NCBI GenBank assembly: GCA_041652155.1
Contig: JBAZHV010000008.1
Coordinates: 1 to 45,140, forward strand
Length of the DNA stretch: 45,140 nucleotides
DNA from: CAIMDX01 sp041652155
GTDB taxonomy: Bacteria; Patescibacteriota; Minisyncoccia; Minisyncoccales; JAQTVQ01
Direction: 5' to 3'
Part shown: positions 22,641-31,477 of the stretch, in pieces
How positions within the stretch are numbered: the stretch's first letter is position 1
Layout of the letters: each line of letters starts with the position of its first letter
The notes under the pieces: model-generated
Database searches by the model: none
Told to the model about the DNA's origin: nothing
Seen by the model: only the letters and a program-made list of their open reading frames with translations
Position numbers and translations under genes: made by a program

Positions 22641-23934
22641 AGCCTACAGCTTTTTCTATTTCTTCTATTGTTGTGGATCTCTCCAGAACTTTTAAGAATC
22701 CGTCGGCCTTCATGGGGACCATTCCTTTTTGCTTTGCCTTTGCGGCCATATCGGCGATAGTGGGGTTCGTGGCTATGAAATTTTCCAGCTCGCCGTCTCT
22801 TTTTATGGCTTCGTATATGCCGATGCGTCCTTTGTAGCCGGTGAAGTTGCAGCGTTCGCAGCCTTTAGGCTCATAAACGACAAGATCGTTTATCGGCGGA
22901 TAATTTTTTAATATCTCTTCGGGCACGGAGGCTAAAGCTTCTTTAGCTTTTTGGATCTCTTCGTCCGTGGCAGGCCTTGGCTCCGCGCATTCTTTGCATA
23001 TTTTCCTTATGAGCCTTTGGGCAATGATCAAATTTATGGCGGGCCCGATGTTGAATGACTTGGCCCCCAAGCTGGTAAGGCGGGCGATCGTACCGGCGGC
23101 ATCATTGGTATGCAAGGTGCTGAAAACCAAATGGCCGGTCAATGCGGCTTGCAAGGCTATCTCGGTCGTTTCCAGATCTCTTATTTCTCCAACGAGGATC
23201 ACATCCGGGTCTTGGCGGACGATAGACTTGAGCCCGGAAGCAAAGTCGTAACCCTTGTCCGGCGCTACTTGAGTTTGGGAAATGTCGTCCAGGTGATATT
23301 CGATCGGGTCCTCGATAGTGATGATCTTTATCTCCGGATCGCGGATCTTTTTTAAGAAAGCGTAAAGCGTGGTCGTTTTTCCCGATCCCGTAGGGCCGGT
23401 GACTATTATCATTCCGTTCGGTTTTTCTATCTCTTTGGTGAAGGTCTCGTAAAGGTCTCTTCTCAAGCCAAGCTGTTCGAGATCGATCAGGCTTTTAGGA
23501 TTTAAGACCCTTAATACGGCAGTCTCTCCGTATTGGGTCGGGAGGGTAGAGGAGCGGATCTCTATTTCGGAGTCCGGCAGGACTATTGAAAAGCGGCCGT
23601 CTTGCGGCTTGTCTTCGACGTTCAATTTTATTCCCGACAAAAGTTTTATCCTCGAAGTTATTAAAGCTTGTTTTTGCGCGTCGAAAATAATGACATCGTG
23701 GAGATGCCCGTCCAATCTGACCCTTAATTTTGCCTGCTTCTCCTGGGCTTCAAGATGAAGATCGGAGCAGCCCAAAACGATGGCTCCGGCCAATATGGTT
23801 TTCAGAACAAAAGAGACATCGTTGTCCAAAGACCGCGTGATGGCTTCGTTAAATCCTTTAAGGTTTTTAGTCTCGTCCGTGAATTGGTCTAAAAATTCCT
23901 GCTCTATTTGTATTTTTCCGCCTGTTTGTTGCAT
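22639..23934 (-). CDS. pilB: GspE/PilB-type secretion or pilus ATPase
   Basis: This 431-residue ATPase powers type IV pilus extension or type II-like secretion. Walker A is GPTGSGKTTTLY (near residue 180), the Asp box is IITIEDPIEYHL, Walker B is ILVGEIRDLETTEIAL, and the His box is LTGHLVFSTLHTNDAAGT. A Cys4 zinc site (CKECAEPR and CERCNFTG) is typical of GspE/PilB and absent from PilT. It lacks the usual N-terminal MshEN domain, so is shorter than most PilB. Its partner gene (23940) is 5 nt upstream. No pilC or pilin gene is adjacent. Confidence 0.88.
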   Translation of the reverse strand: MQQTGGKIQIEQEFLDQFTDETKNLKGFNEAITRSLDNDVSFVLKTILAGAIVLGCSDLHLEAQEKQAKLRVRLDGHLHDVIIFDAQKQALITSRIKLLSGIKLNVEDKPQDGRFSIVLPDSEIEIRSSTLPTQYGETAVLRVLNPKSLIDLEQLGLRRDLYETFTKEIEKPNGMIIVTGPTGSGKTTTLYAFLKKIRDPEIKIITIEDPIEYHLDDISQTQVAPDKGYDFASGLKSIVRQDPDVILVGEIRDLETTEIALQAALTGHLVFSTLHTNDAAGTIARLTSLGAKSFNIGPAINLIIAQRLIRKICKECAEPRPATDEEIQKAKEALASVPEEILKNYPPINDLVVYEPKGCERCNFTGYKGRIGIYEAIKRDGELENFIATNPTIADMAAKAKQKGMVPMKADGFLKVLERSTTIEEIEKAVG

Positions 23935-23939
23935 AGTGG

Positions 23940-25055
23940 TTAATTTTTAACGAGATCTAATATTTCTTTTTGAGCTGATTTCAGATCAGAGGCCTTGGCC
24001 GAGAAGAGGACCCCGTTTCCTTTGACTTGGCCGTTAAAGAGCTGTCCTAGTTTTTTAACCGTTTGTTCTTTGTCGGAATAGAAGACGCCTATGATCTTTT
24101 TTCTTCCAAGACTGCTGCCGCTCTCCCACAATATCAGACAGGACGGGGCCTTGAAACGGGCTTTTAATTCTTCTATGGCAAACCCTATGTCTTTAGAGGA
24201 AGCTTGAGCCGCCTTGAAATCTTCTTTTGTGAGCAGGCAAGAATAAAGGTCTTGATCGAAGGCTTCTATCTTTTGCAGAGCTTGCGCTAACAGCCGGTGT
24301 CCCGCCGAGGGGGTTTGAAGTTTTTCGTCGAGCATCAAGTTCGGGTCCCCCCCGTTTTTCATCAGCCAGCCGAGGAACGGAAGGTCTCTTGGAGCGATGC
24401 CTAAAGTTTCAGGATCCTTTATCCCGTATATAAGAGAATCGGCCGCATCTTTTCCGACAAGATCGGCGTCGGTGTTTTTAAGGAAATAAGCGCAGACTTG
24501 CGACAAAGAAGGAAAATCTTTCACCAGATTGAAGTCCGCATATCTTTGGTTCGCTTTGCTGTTGTCCAAATTTATTATCTTTATGTCGAGAGAGTATTTG
24601 CCTGGAGACTCTTCAATGATCTCTTCGATCTCTTGGAAACTGGGAAGGCCGACGGCGATGATGAGGTCGGACCTTTTGCCGGTCGGTTCTTTCTGCCGGT
24701 CATTTTCCGGCCTGTCAAAAACCGTTTTGAACGAAAGATCTTTGGGTCCGATTTCTCCGGATTTCGGTTTTAAATAAAGGTTGACCCTCCCGTCTTTTTT
24801 TTCGTAATATATTTCCGAAATTTCTTTCGCCAAAGATATTAAAAATGTTTTCTTCTCATTCTTTTGGCCTGGTTCGTCCAGCTCTTGCGGAATTTGGGAA
24901 ACCGTGGGAAGGTTTACAAGCTTATCAATATTTTTTAAACTAAAAAAAAGGGCCAGAGCGGCGCCAGTTGCGTCTCGGCTCGGGTTTTTGGAAGTAAGAA
25001 TGCTAATCTCTCCGGCGGCGCGGACAGCTTCTTTTATTTTCTTGAAATCTTCCAT
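23940..25055 (-). CDS. DHH/NrnA-like protein without the catalytic motif
   Basis: This 371-residue protein follows the layout of DHH-family phosphoesterases (NrnA/RecJ-like). ILTSKNPSRDATGAALALFF corresponds to the family's first motif (normally with Asp-x-Asp), and KIINLDNSKANQRYADFNLV to the DHH motif, with DNS in place of DHH. The C-terminal end (GVLFSAKASDLKSAQKEILD) resembles DHHA1. Most metal ligands are missing, so it is probably not an active phosphodiesterase. It is encoded 5 nt upstream of pilB, suggesting a role connected with the pilus ATPase. Family link is by motif spacing only. Confidence 0.6.
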   Translation of the reverse strand: MEDFKKIKEAVRAAGEISILTSKNPSRDATGAALALFFSLKNIDKLVNLPTVSQIPQELDEPGQKNEKKTFLISLAKEISEIYYEKKDGRVNLYLKPKSGEIGPKDLSFKTVFDRPENDRQKEPTGKRSDLIIAVGLPSFQEIEEIIEESPGKYSLDIKIINLDNSKANQRYADFNLVKDFPSLSQVCAYFLKNTDADLVGKDAADSLIYGIKDPETLGIAPRDLPFLGWLMKNGGDPNLMLDEKLQTPSAGHRLLAQALQKIEAFDQDLYSCLLTKEDFKAAQASSKDIGFAIEELKARFKAPSCLILWESGSSLGRKKIIGVFYSDKEQTVKKLGQLFNGQVKGNGVLFSAKASDLKSAQKEILDLVKN

Positions 25056-25115
25056 AATCTTAGCTTAAACTACTTTATTTTTCTTCAAAAGTCAATTTGA
25101 AAAATTTTTCAAAAG

Positions 25116-25135
25116 CCGTTCAAAACCGTTCAAAA
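25116..25135. repeat. tandem 10-bp repeat in a divergent promoter region
   Basis: CCGTTCAAAA occurs twice in tandem (25116-25125, 25126-25135) between the divergent genes at 25055 and 25172. Spacing of one helical turn suggests a possible operator. Confidence 0.45.
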
Positions 25136-25171
25136 TAACTTTAAAATTATGCTAAACTAAAGGCGAAACAG

Positions 25172-25654
25172 ATGGAGATCAATACTTCCGGATATAAAAA
25201 GACGCAGGAGTTGGGGAAGATATTTGCCCAGGAAATTCTTAGGAAGGGGCCTCAATCGGGAGCTGTCGTTTTGGCGTTGGCCGGAGACCTCGGAGGAGGG
25301 AAAACAACTTTTACCCAGGGTTTCGCGAAGACCCTCGGCGTGAAAGAAAAAATAACCAGCCCGACCTTTGTCATTTTTAAAAAGTTCCCGTTAAAAAAAA
25401 GAAGATTCTCCGAGCTTCCCGGAACGCCCGTTTTTGACAATTTTTATCACTTTGATTGCTATCGTCTTTCGGGGCCAAAAGATATTTTGGACATGGGATT
25501 TAAAGAGATACTTTCTTCTCCCGGAAATGTCGTGGTTTTGGAATGGGCCGAAAGGGTCAAAGATATCTTGCCTCAGGGAACGATCTGGCTGAAATTCGAT
25601 TTTTTAAGCCAGAATAAAAGAAAGATAGTCTTGAGCGAGTTTGATAAGAAATAG
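25172..25654 (+). CDS. tsaE: tRNA threonylcarbamoyladenosine biosynthesis ATPase TsaE
   Basis: This 160-residue ATPase works with TsaB and TsaD in making t6A37 of ANN-decoding tRNAs. Walker A is GDLGGGKTTFTQGFA; ITSPTFVIFKKF, FYHFDCYRL and VVVLEWAERV are family motifs. There is a slightly longer loop (PLKKRRFSELPGTPVF) in the middle. It starts after a divergent gap holding a tandem 10-bp repeat, and is followed by the exonuclease gene 21 nt later. tsaB and tsaD are not in the window. Confidence 0.93.
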   Translation: MEINTSGYKKTQELGKIFAQEILRKGPQSGAVVLALAGDLGGGKTTFTQGFAKTLGVKEKITSPTFVIFKKFPLKKRRFSELPGTPVFDNFYHFDCYRLSGPKDILDMGFKEILSSPGNVVVLEWAERVKDILPQGTIWLKFDFLSQNKRKIVLSEFDKK

Positions 25655-25675
25655 AGTAACGGATAAAATCAGTCT

Positions 25676-26641
25676 ATGTCCTCGAAAAAAAATAATTTAT
25701 TGATCATCGACGGCAATGCCATCGTCCACCGCGCCTATCATGCCTTGCCTCCGCTAGCCAACAAGAAAGGAGAGGAGACGGGAGCGATCTACGGGTTTTT
25801 ACTGGCTTTTTTTAAAGCGATAAAAGATTTCAGCCCTGATTATGTCGCGGCCTGTTTTGATTTTCCGGCTCCCACTTTCAGAAAAGAAATATCCAAAGAT
25901 TACAAAGCGACGAGAGCCAAAGCCGACCCGGAGCTTTACGCCCAAATACCCGGAGTAAAAGCCGTCCTGAATTCTTTCGGGGTCAGCGTTTTTGAGAAGC
26001 AAGGGTTCGAGGCGGATGACCTGATAGGCACGATCTCTTGCTCTGTCCAGTCCGACGGATCGGAATTTCCGGTCAGGAGCGTTATCTTGAGCGGAGATTG
26101 CGACGTTTTACAACTGGTCAACGGCCTCACGTCGGCTTGCATGCTAAGAAGGGGGGTTAAAGATACTTTGATCTTTGATGAAAAGTTGGTTTTCGAAAAA
26201 TACGGGATAACCCCCGGCCAGCTTGTGGACTATAAGGCGCTAAGAGGAGACCCGACAGACAATATCCCCGGGGTTAAAGGGATAGGCCCGAAGACGGCGC
26301 TGGATCTTTTGAGCTATTTCCAAACCCTCGACCTTCTATACCAAAAGATCGAGCAAGATGATAAGGGGGAGGGGAAGTTGAGTCGAAAATTGGCAGAGCT
26401 GCTTTTGAATCAAAAAGAACAATGTTTGACCAGCAGAAAACTTGCCCGGATCAAAACCGACGTGCCCATTGATTTCAATTTGGATCTTTGCAGGTGGAGC
26501 AATTATGACGGCGAAAAAGCAAAAAAAGCGCTCGAGGACCTGGGATTTTTCAGCCTCGTAAAACGTTTGCCGGGGAGCGGGGCGGAAGATGTGGAAAACG
26601 CCCCCCGTCCGGTTTTTAAAAAAAATTTGAAATTGTGGTAG
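25676..26641 (+). CDS. stand-alone 5'-3' exonuclease (PolA N-terminal-domain type)
   Basis: This 321-residue protein is the 5' nuclease part of DNA polymerase I without polymerase or proofreading domains. Metal-binding acids are seen in LLIIDGNAIVHRAYH, GFEADDLIGTI and LSGDCDVLQLV. The helix-hairpin-helix is GVKGIGPKTALDLL. KEISKDYKATRAKADPEL is the arch region. It would remove RNA primers or process flaps. Separate exonucleases are known in several lineages; whether a polymerase A lies elsewhere cannot be seen. It follows tsaE. Confidence 0.9.
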   Translation: MSSKKNNLLIIDGNAIVHRAYHALPPLANKKGEETGAIYGFLLAFFKAIKDFSPDYVAACFDFPAPTFRKEISKDYKATRAKADPELYAQIPGVKAVLNSFGVSVFEKQGFEADDLIGTISCSVQSDGSEFPVRSVILSGDCDVLQLVNGLTSACMLRRGVKDTLIFDEKLVFEKYGITPGQLVDYKALRGDPTDNIPGVKGIGPKTALDLLSYFQTLDLLYQKIEQDDKGEGKLSRKLAELLLNQKEQCLTSRKLARIKTDVPIDFNLDLCRWSNYDGEKAKKALEDLGFFSLVKRLPGSGAEDVENAPRPVFKKNLKLW

Positions 26642-26674
26642 AATGATCGAAGCAATAAATTATTCTGTCAAAAA

Positions 26675-27670
26675 ATGAACTTTCACTCTTTGCATTTCAA
26701 AATAATCAGCGGCGTCATCATCTCCAGTTTTTTGATCTGCGCCTTGATCTTTTATTTTATCCAGTATTTTCAGCAGGCGACTTTTTTTGAACTTGAGAAA
26801 ACCCAAGCCTTTACGGCTTCCGATTATCTCTCTTCGTCTTTTTCCCAAACGAGCGACCTGGACAACCAAATAAGAATACAAGAGGTCCTTTATAAATTAA
26901 AGGGATCTTACCCCGGGCTGATCAAGGCTGACGTTAATTTGGCTGGAGAGGGAGGGACAATGAAGACCATCGCATCATTGGACGCCGGGTTAAGGGGCCG
27001 GGACGCGGACGCGGACAATTATAGCGTGTTTGAAAAGGGATATTTGAGCGAGACATATGGAGCCAAAGACCAGCCGGTTGATTCTTTAAGGATCATTGCC
27101 CCTGTTAGAATAGCCGGAGCGAGCTATGGAACCTATGATCTGGTTATGCCTTTAAATACTTTTAAGGCGCCGCTGGAGACGATAAGAGACAGGATATTGA
27201 TCCTGATATCTTTGGGCTTGGTCATATTGGTTCTAGCCCTGGTCCTTTTTTTAAATGCCGTAGTCCTGAAGCCGATAGAGGACCTGCAAAAGGGGATCAG
27301 CTCCTTTTCCAAGGGAAAGTTCGATCATCAAATAAAGGAGGGCCCGGACGAAATAGGCAAACTTGCCCACGGTCTTAATGAAATGTCCCGCGAGCTTTAC
27401 AAGTCTTACGATTCATTGGAAGAGGCTATAACCCAAAGAACGAATGAGCTGGAAGAAGCCCGCACCGTTTTAGAGATAAAAGTGAGGGCGAGAACCCGCC
27501 AATTGCAAGAGATGAATGATGATCTTGAAGGGCAGGTTAAAGAAAAAACTTTGGAATTACAGGGGAAGATCCAGGATCTCGAAAGTTTTAATAAATTAAT
27601 GGTGGACAGGGAATTGAGGATGATCGAGCTTAAAAGCGAAATAGACAAATTGAGAGCGAAAGGGAAATAG
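26675..27670 (+). CDS. membrane sensor with HAMP and coiled coil, no kinase domain
   Basis: This 331-residue protein has a helix at about residues 8-28, an extracytoplasmic region to about residue 165, a second helix (about residues 169-190), a HAMP domain (KPIEDLQKGISSFSKGKFD...), then a long coiled coil (about residues 245-331). There is no His phosphoacceptor or ATPase domain. The end (FNKLMVDRELRMIELKSEID) is shared with the membrane protein at 28706. It is two nt from the next gene and appears to be the detached input half of a signalling system whose kinase lies at 29787. Confidence 0.75.
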   Translation: MNFHSLHFKIISGVIISSFLICALIFYFIQYFQQATFFELEKTQAFTASDYLSSSFSQTSDLDNQIRIQEVLYKLKGSYPGLIKADVNLAGEGGTMKTIASLDAGLRGRDADADNYSVFEKGYLSETYGAKDQPVDSLRIIAPVRIAGASYGTYDLVMPLNTFKAPLETIRDRILILISLGLVILVLALVLFLNAVVLKPIEDLQKGISSFSKGKFDHQIKEGPDEIGKLAHGLNEMSRELYKSYDSLEEAITQRTNELEEARTVLEIKVRARTRQLQEMNDDLEGQVKEKTLELQGKIQDLESFNKLMVDRELRMIELKSEIDKLRAKGK

Positions 27671-27672
27671 CT

Positions 27673-28695
27673 ATGGAGAATTTTTTTGATGTCATCATAA
27701 TCGGAGCCGGCCCTGCAGGGCTGGAATGCGCTAAGCAGTTCGAGAATTCGGATCTTTCCGTTTTGCTGATCGAGAAGAGCAAAGAAATAGGCCCGAAGGT
27801 TTGCGCGGGAGGGCTGACCTGCCTTAGCGCCAAATTCGACGTTCCCGAGTCGATAACCAGAACTTTTAACAGCCAGGCCATGTACGTATCGGGGGAAAAG
27901 AACGAAATGGCCCTCGCTTTTCCTTTGAGAACGGCCGAAAGGCAGGAGCTGGGCCAGTATCTTCTTAGCAGGATATCCGGGCTTAAAAACGTCGCCGTTT
28001 TGAAAGAGACGATAGTGAAAAAAGTAGAAAAAGACAAAATTGTGACGGACAAAGGAGAGTTCTCCTACAGGTATTTGGTCGGAGCGGATGGGACGCTTTC
28101 CGTGGTGAGGAAATTTCTTGGATTGAAAACGGATGTTTCGATCGGGCTAAGATACAAGGTCCCTGAGATCGTTGAGCATATGGAATGGCATATCTGTCCC
28201 GAAACATTAGGATCGGGATATTTATGGGTATTCCCTCATAGGGACCATACTAACATAGGGGTGTTCTTCGAGGCCAAAGAAATCAAGATGGAAAAAGCAA
28301 GGGCTTTTCTGGAGAAATTTTTAAAAGACAACAATTATACTTTTTCTGATCTTAAGGCGGAAGCCGCTACGCTGAATTTTCTTTATAACGGATGCGTTTT
28401 CGGAAATATTTTTTTAGCCGGAGAAGCTGCCGGCCTGACATCCAGAACGACAGGGGAAGGGATCGCCCCCGCCCTTATAAGCGGAAGGGAGGTAGGAAGG
28501 AAAATATTAGATCCGGGGTACAGGATGCCTCTTCTCAAGGAATTATTGAAAATAAAAAGGAGGCAGGAATTTTTTAAGATGATGACCGATGCTCTGCCTT
28601 TTATGACGAAATATTTTTTAATGGTTTTTGTGAAATTGATGAAGGCAAAGAGATTCCAAATATATTTTGAAGGCAAACCGGATTTTAAAGGATGA
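27673..28695 (+). CDS. geranylgeranyl reductase family FAD-dependent oxidoreductase
   Basis: This 340-residue flavoprotein begins with the dinucleotide-binding motif DVIIIGAGPAGLECAKQF. The conserved middle FAD motif is seen in YRYLVGADGTLSVVRKFLGL and the later one in NIFLAGEAAGLTSRTTGEGI. Family members saturate isoprenoid chains or act on other lipid-like substrates. A C-terminal hydrophobic stretch (about residues 310-325) could touch the membrane. It is enclosed in a sensor operon (2-nt gap upstream, start of the next gene 10 nt after its stop), so it may serve lipid modification or redox signalling. Substrate unknown. Confidence 0.82.
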   Translation: MENFFDVIIIGAGPAGLECAKQFENSDLSVLLIEKSKEIGPKVCAGGLTCLSAKFDVPESITRTFNSQAMYVSGEKNEMALAFPLRTAERQELGQYLLSRISGLKNVAVLKETIVKKVEKDKIVTDKGEFSYRYLVGADGTLSVVRKFLGLKTDVSIGLRYKVPEIVEHMEWHICPETLGSGYLWVFPHRDHTNIGVFFEAKEIKMEKARAFLEKFLKDNNYTFSDLKAEAATLNFLYNGCVFGNIFLAGEAAGLTSRTTGEGIAPALISGREVGRKILDPGYRMPLLKELLKIKRRQEFFKMMTDALPFMTKYFLMVFVKLMKAKRFQIYFEGKPDFKG

Positions 28696-28705
28696 GATCA
28701 AAGAT

Positions 28706-29782
28706 ATGAGCTATTTACCAAAATTTTTAAAGGTCCCCTACACGCTGGACGTGCTTATTTCTATTTTAGGCTGGGCGGTCTTATGCGTTTCGTTCGGGTT
28801 TTTCCTTATACTCAGCCGGGCTGATTTTGAAAAGACGGGAACTAGAATGATATTCGTTTCCACCTTTTTTATATATGTTGCGATAGGAGCTCTTCTTGTG
28901 GGGATCGAATACGGGCTGCCAAGATTTTTTGGGGTCAAAGAGAGGAGGAAAGAGCTGAGGGTATTGAATGATAATATCGAGAACGGCCATTTGCTTCCGG
29001 GTATTTCCACCGAGACGTTGAAAGAGGTGTTCTCGTCCCTTTCAGAAAGGCCGGGAGATTGGATCAGGGCCGCCGAATTCGGATCGCTTATAGTTCTTTC
29101 AGCCCTTTTAACCGAACTGTTGGCGGCGGGAGAGACAACCAACATTTTTATAATTTTAGTGAGCGGAACGATCGCAGTTTTGCTGCTTGTGATGTTCGCC
29201 GGGTTTTTTGCCGAAAGGTTTATTTTCCCGGTCCTGAAGGAATGCAGAGGGATTTTAATGGAGAGAGGAGAGAAAATAGAGGAACCGAGGTCGTGGTTCA
29301 ACAGCATCAGAACGAAATTTCTTTTTTTCCTGCTTGTTCCTATCGTGGTTGTTATGACGATCCTAAGTTTTATGGCAGTCTTTAGCGCGGAAATTGTAGT
29401 TTTCTCGTTGATCGGATTAGGTATGGCGGTGATGATAAGCAACTTATTATCTTTTTCGATATATAAAGCTTTTTCAGGGATCAGGGATTTCGCCAGAAGC
29501 CTGCCGAGAGGAGAGAAAACGTTATTCTCCACGGGGAGCCTGGATATGGAGATATTGGACTTGTCGGAGAGCTTGAACGATGCGGCCGGCGAGGTCTATA
29601 AAGCCAAGGTAAACGCGGAAGATTCGAGGATCGCTTTGCAAGAGAGAGTGGGAGAACTGGAAAGATTCCACAGGCTGACTGTTGGAAGAGAGCTAAGAAT
29701 GGTAGAATTAAAAGAGCGGATAGAGAAGCTGGAAAAAGAAAACAAAAAATTAAGATCAGTCCAAAAAATAAACAACAGTTAA
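28706..29782 (+). CDS. polytopic membrane protein with HAMP-like region and coiled coil
   Basis: The ATG at 28706 (MSYLPKFLKVPYTLDV) is preferred over an upstream TTG overlapping the previous gene. The 358-residue protein has about six hydrophobic segments in the first 250 residues, then a HAMP-like connector and a coiled coil to the end. FHRLTVGRELRMVELKERIE matches the C-terminal motif of the 26675 sensor, so both probably dock on the same partner. No kinase, cyclase or phosphodiesterase domain is visible. It ends 4 nt before the histidine kinase, suggesting it provides membrane input to that soluble kinase. Confidence 0.7.
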   Translation: MSYLPKFLKVPYTLDVLISILGWAVLCVSFGFFLILSRADFEKTGTRMIFVSTFFIYVAIGALLVGIEYGLPRFFGVKERRKELRVLNDNIENGHLLPGISTETLKEVFSSLSERPGDWIRAAEFGSLIVLSALLTELLAAGETTNIFIILVSGTIAVLLLVMFAGFFAERFIFPVLKECRGILMERGEKIEEPRSWFNSIRTKFLFFLLVPIVVVMTILSFMAVFSAEIVVFSLIGLGMAVMISNLLSFSIYKAFSGIRDFARSLPRGEKTLFSTGSLDMEILDLSESLNDAAGEVYKAKVNAEDSRIALQERVGELERFHRLTVGRELRMVELKERIEKLEKENKKLRSVQKINNS

Positions 29783-29786
29783 AAAT

Positions 29787-30965
29787 ATGGCCAATCCAAA
29801 CGAAGCAGAAAATAAAACAAACGCTCCTGCGGAAACGGAAAGCGATCTAAGGCAAGCGCGCAGCGCCTTGCTGAATATTTTGGATGACACGGAAGCGGCC
29901 AGAAAGCTGGCAGTCGAAGAGAGGAACAAAACCCTCGCGATCATTCAGAACTTCTCTGATGCGGTTTTGGTGTTTGACGAAAATAATATGGTCGAGCTTT
30001 TGAACCCTTTGGCCGAGGAATATTTGGGGCTGAAAGAAGAAGACCTGATGGGCAAGAGCATAGAAGACCTTTCCAACTCCGAGCAGACAAAAGCGCTGGT
30101 GGAAGCCTTCGAGATATCGGATACGGCAGCCATAAAGAAGGTGTTCAGAAAAGAATTTTTGCTTAAAAAGGATTTTCATTTGGAAATAACCACCGTTCCC
30201 TTGATAATGGACTCCCAGCCGAAAGGGAATTTGGTCGTATTGCACGATATTACCAGAGAGAAGAACATAGAAAAAATGAAGACCGAATTCGTGTCTATTT
30301 CCGCCCACCAGTTAAGGACCCCTCTCTCGGCGATCAAGTGGACCTTGAAAATGATACTGGACGGCGATGCCGGAGAAATAAACCCGATGCAAAAAGAGGT
30401 TCTGGACAAAAGTTACGCCAGCAACGAAAGAATGATCAATCTGGTCAACGATCTGTTGAACGTTTCCCGCATCGAGGAAGGCCGTTTCTTGTACAAACCG
30501 GAGCCGGCTCAAATGGAAGATATGATCCAGGCAACAGTAGACACTCTTCAGGAAGAGGCGAAGAGAAGAGGCTTGAATCTGATCTTTACCCGCGAGAAGG
30601 ATATGCTTCCGCCTATTAAAATGGACAAAGAAAAAATGAAGCTGGCGGTGGACAATTTGATCAACAACGCTCTTAAATATAATACGGTTAAAGGAGGGAA
30701 GATAGAAGTTTCTATCAATAAAGCAAATGATAAAGAGGCGCAGATCATGGTCAAGGATAACGGTTTGGGCATCCCCGCGTCCCAGCAGGCCAGGATATTC
30801 ACCAAGTTTTTCAGAGGCGACAATGTCGTGAGGCTGGAGGTGGACGGATCAGGCCTCGGTCTTTATACCACTAAAAATATTATTGAAACCCACGGAGGAA
30901 GAATTTGGTTCGAGTCCGAGCAGGGAAAAGGGACCACATTCTTCTTTACTTTGCCTTTTGCCTAA
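29787..30965 (+). CDS. soluble PAS-containing sensor histidine kinase
   Basis: This 392-residue kinase has no membrane helix. A short coiled coil (residues 15-50) leads to a PAS domain (about residues 50-165; FSDAVLVFDENNMVELLNPL). The H box is SISAHQLRTPLSAIKW with phospho-acceptor His174. N box LAVDNLINNALKYN, G1 VKDNGLGIPASQ, F box FTKFFRG and G2 DGSGLGLYTTKNI are all intact. It is the only catalytic histidine kinase in the cluster, directly after two membrane proteins with coiled coils and before two receiver proteins. Likely it receives signals through protein contacts. Confidence 0.92.
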   Translation: MANPNEAENKTNAPAETESDLRQARSALLNILDDTEAARKLAVEERNKTLAIIQNFSDAVLVFDENNMVELLNPLAEEYLGLKEEDLMGKSIEDLSNSEQTKALVEAFEISDTAAIKKVFRKEFLLKKDFHLEITTVPLIMDSQPKGNLVVLHDITREKNIEKMKTEFVSISAHQLRTPLSAIKWTLKMILDGDAGEINPMQKEVLDKSYASNERMINLVNDLLNVSRIEEGRFLYKPEPAQMEDMIQATVDTLQEEAKRRGLNLIFTREKDMLPPIKMDKEKMKLAVDNLINNALKYNTVKGGKIEVSINKANDKEAQIMVKDNGLGIPASQQARIFTKFFRGDNVVRLEVDGSGLGLYTTKNIIETHGGRIWFESEQGKGTTFFFTLPFA

Positions 30966-30994
30966 CAGCGGCCGGGACGTTGTGGATAAAAAGT

Positions 30995-31022
30995 TTGTAA
31001 AAAAATAAAAAACAAGTAAAAT
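30995..31022 (+). promoter_or_regulatory. promoter before the first receiver gene
   Basis: TTGTAA (30995-31000), 16-nt spacer, TAAAAT (31017-31022). A perfect reverse DnaA box (TGTGGATAA, 30981-30989) lies just upstream. The transcript would have a leader of about 28 nt. Confidence 0.45.
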
Positions 31023-31056
31023 ATAAATAGTTTTAATTCTTCTCCCGTTATTCTCT

Positions 31057-31428
31057 ATGGCAAAAAAAATTTTAATAATTGAAGACGAAGAAATATTGCG
31101 AAATTTGCTGAGAATAAAATTGCAGAAAGAAGGCTATCAAGTCTCAGCGGCGCAGGACGGAGAAGAAGGATTCAACCTTTTGAAAAAAGAACCTTTCGAT
31201 CTGGTTTTGTCCGATGTAATAATGCCTAGATTGGGCGGTTTTGAGGTAATGGAAAGAATGGGCCAGGACCCTGACCTCAAAAATATTCCGATCATTATCA
31301 TTTCCAACTCGGGCCAGCCGGCAGAGCTTGACCGCGCAAGAGACCTTGGAGCTAAAGACTGGCTGTTCAAGACGGAATTCGATCCGGTGGAAGTGATAGT
31401 AAAAGTTAAAAAACTTTTAGGGGAATAA
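31057..31428 (+). CDS. receiver-only response regulator 1
   Basis: This 123-residue protein is a single CheY-like receiver. Asp10 (IIEDEE) and phospho-acceptor Asp53 (VLSDVIMPRLGG) are present. The switch Thr/Ser is Ser (IIISNSG) and Lys is in WLFKTEF. There is no output domain, so it must act by protein contact, as a phosphate shuttle, or on another receiver partner. It comes 91 nt after the histidine kinase, with its own promoter. Confidence 0.9.
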   Translation: MAKKILIIEDEEILRNLLRIKLQKEGYQVSAAQDGEEGFNLLKKEPFDLVLSDVIMPRLGGFEVMERMGQDPDLKNIPIIIISNSGQPAELDRARDLGAKDWLFKTEFDPVEVIVKVKKLLGE

Positions 31429-31477
31429 AATTTAATAAATTTTTTTAATAACAAAGCTATCTAGCCGATAACAGATT

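Noticed and set aside
30981..30989. A perfect DnaA box upstream of the first receiver gene, as a second origin or DnaA-controlled promoter.
   Set aside because: A single 9-mer can occur by chance in a window of this size and has no accompanying boxes.
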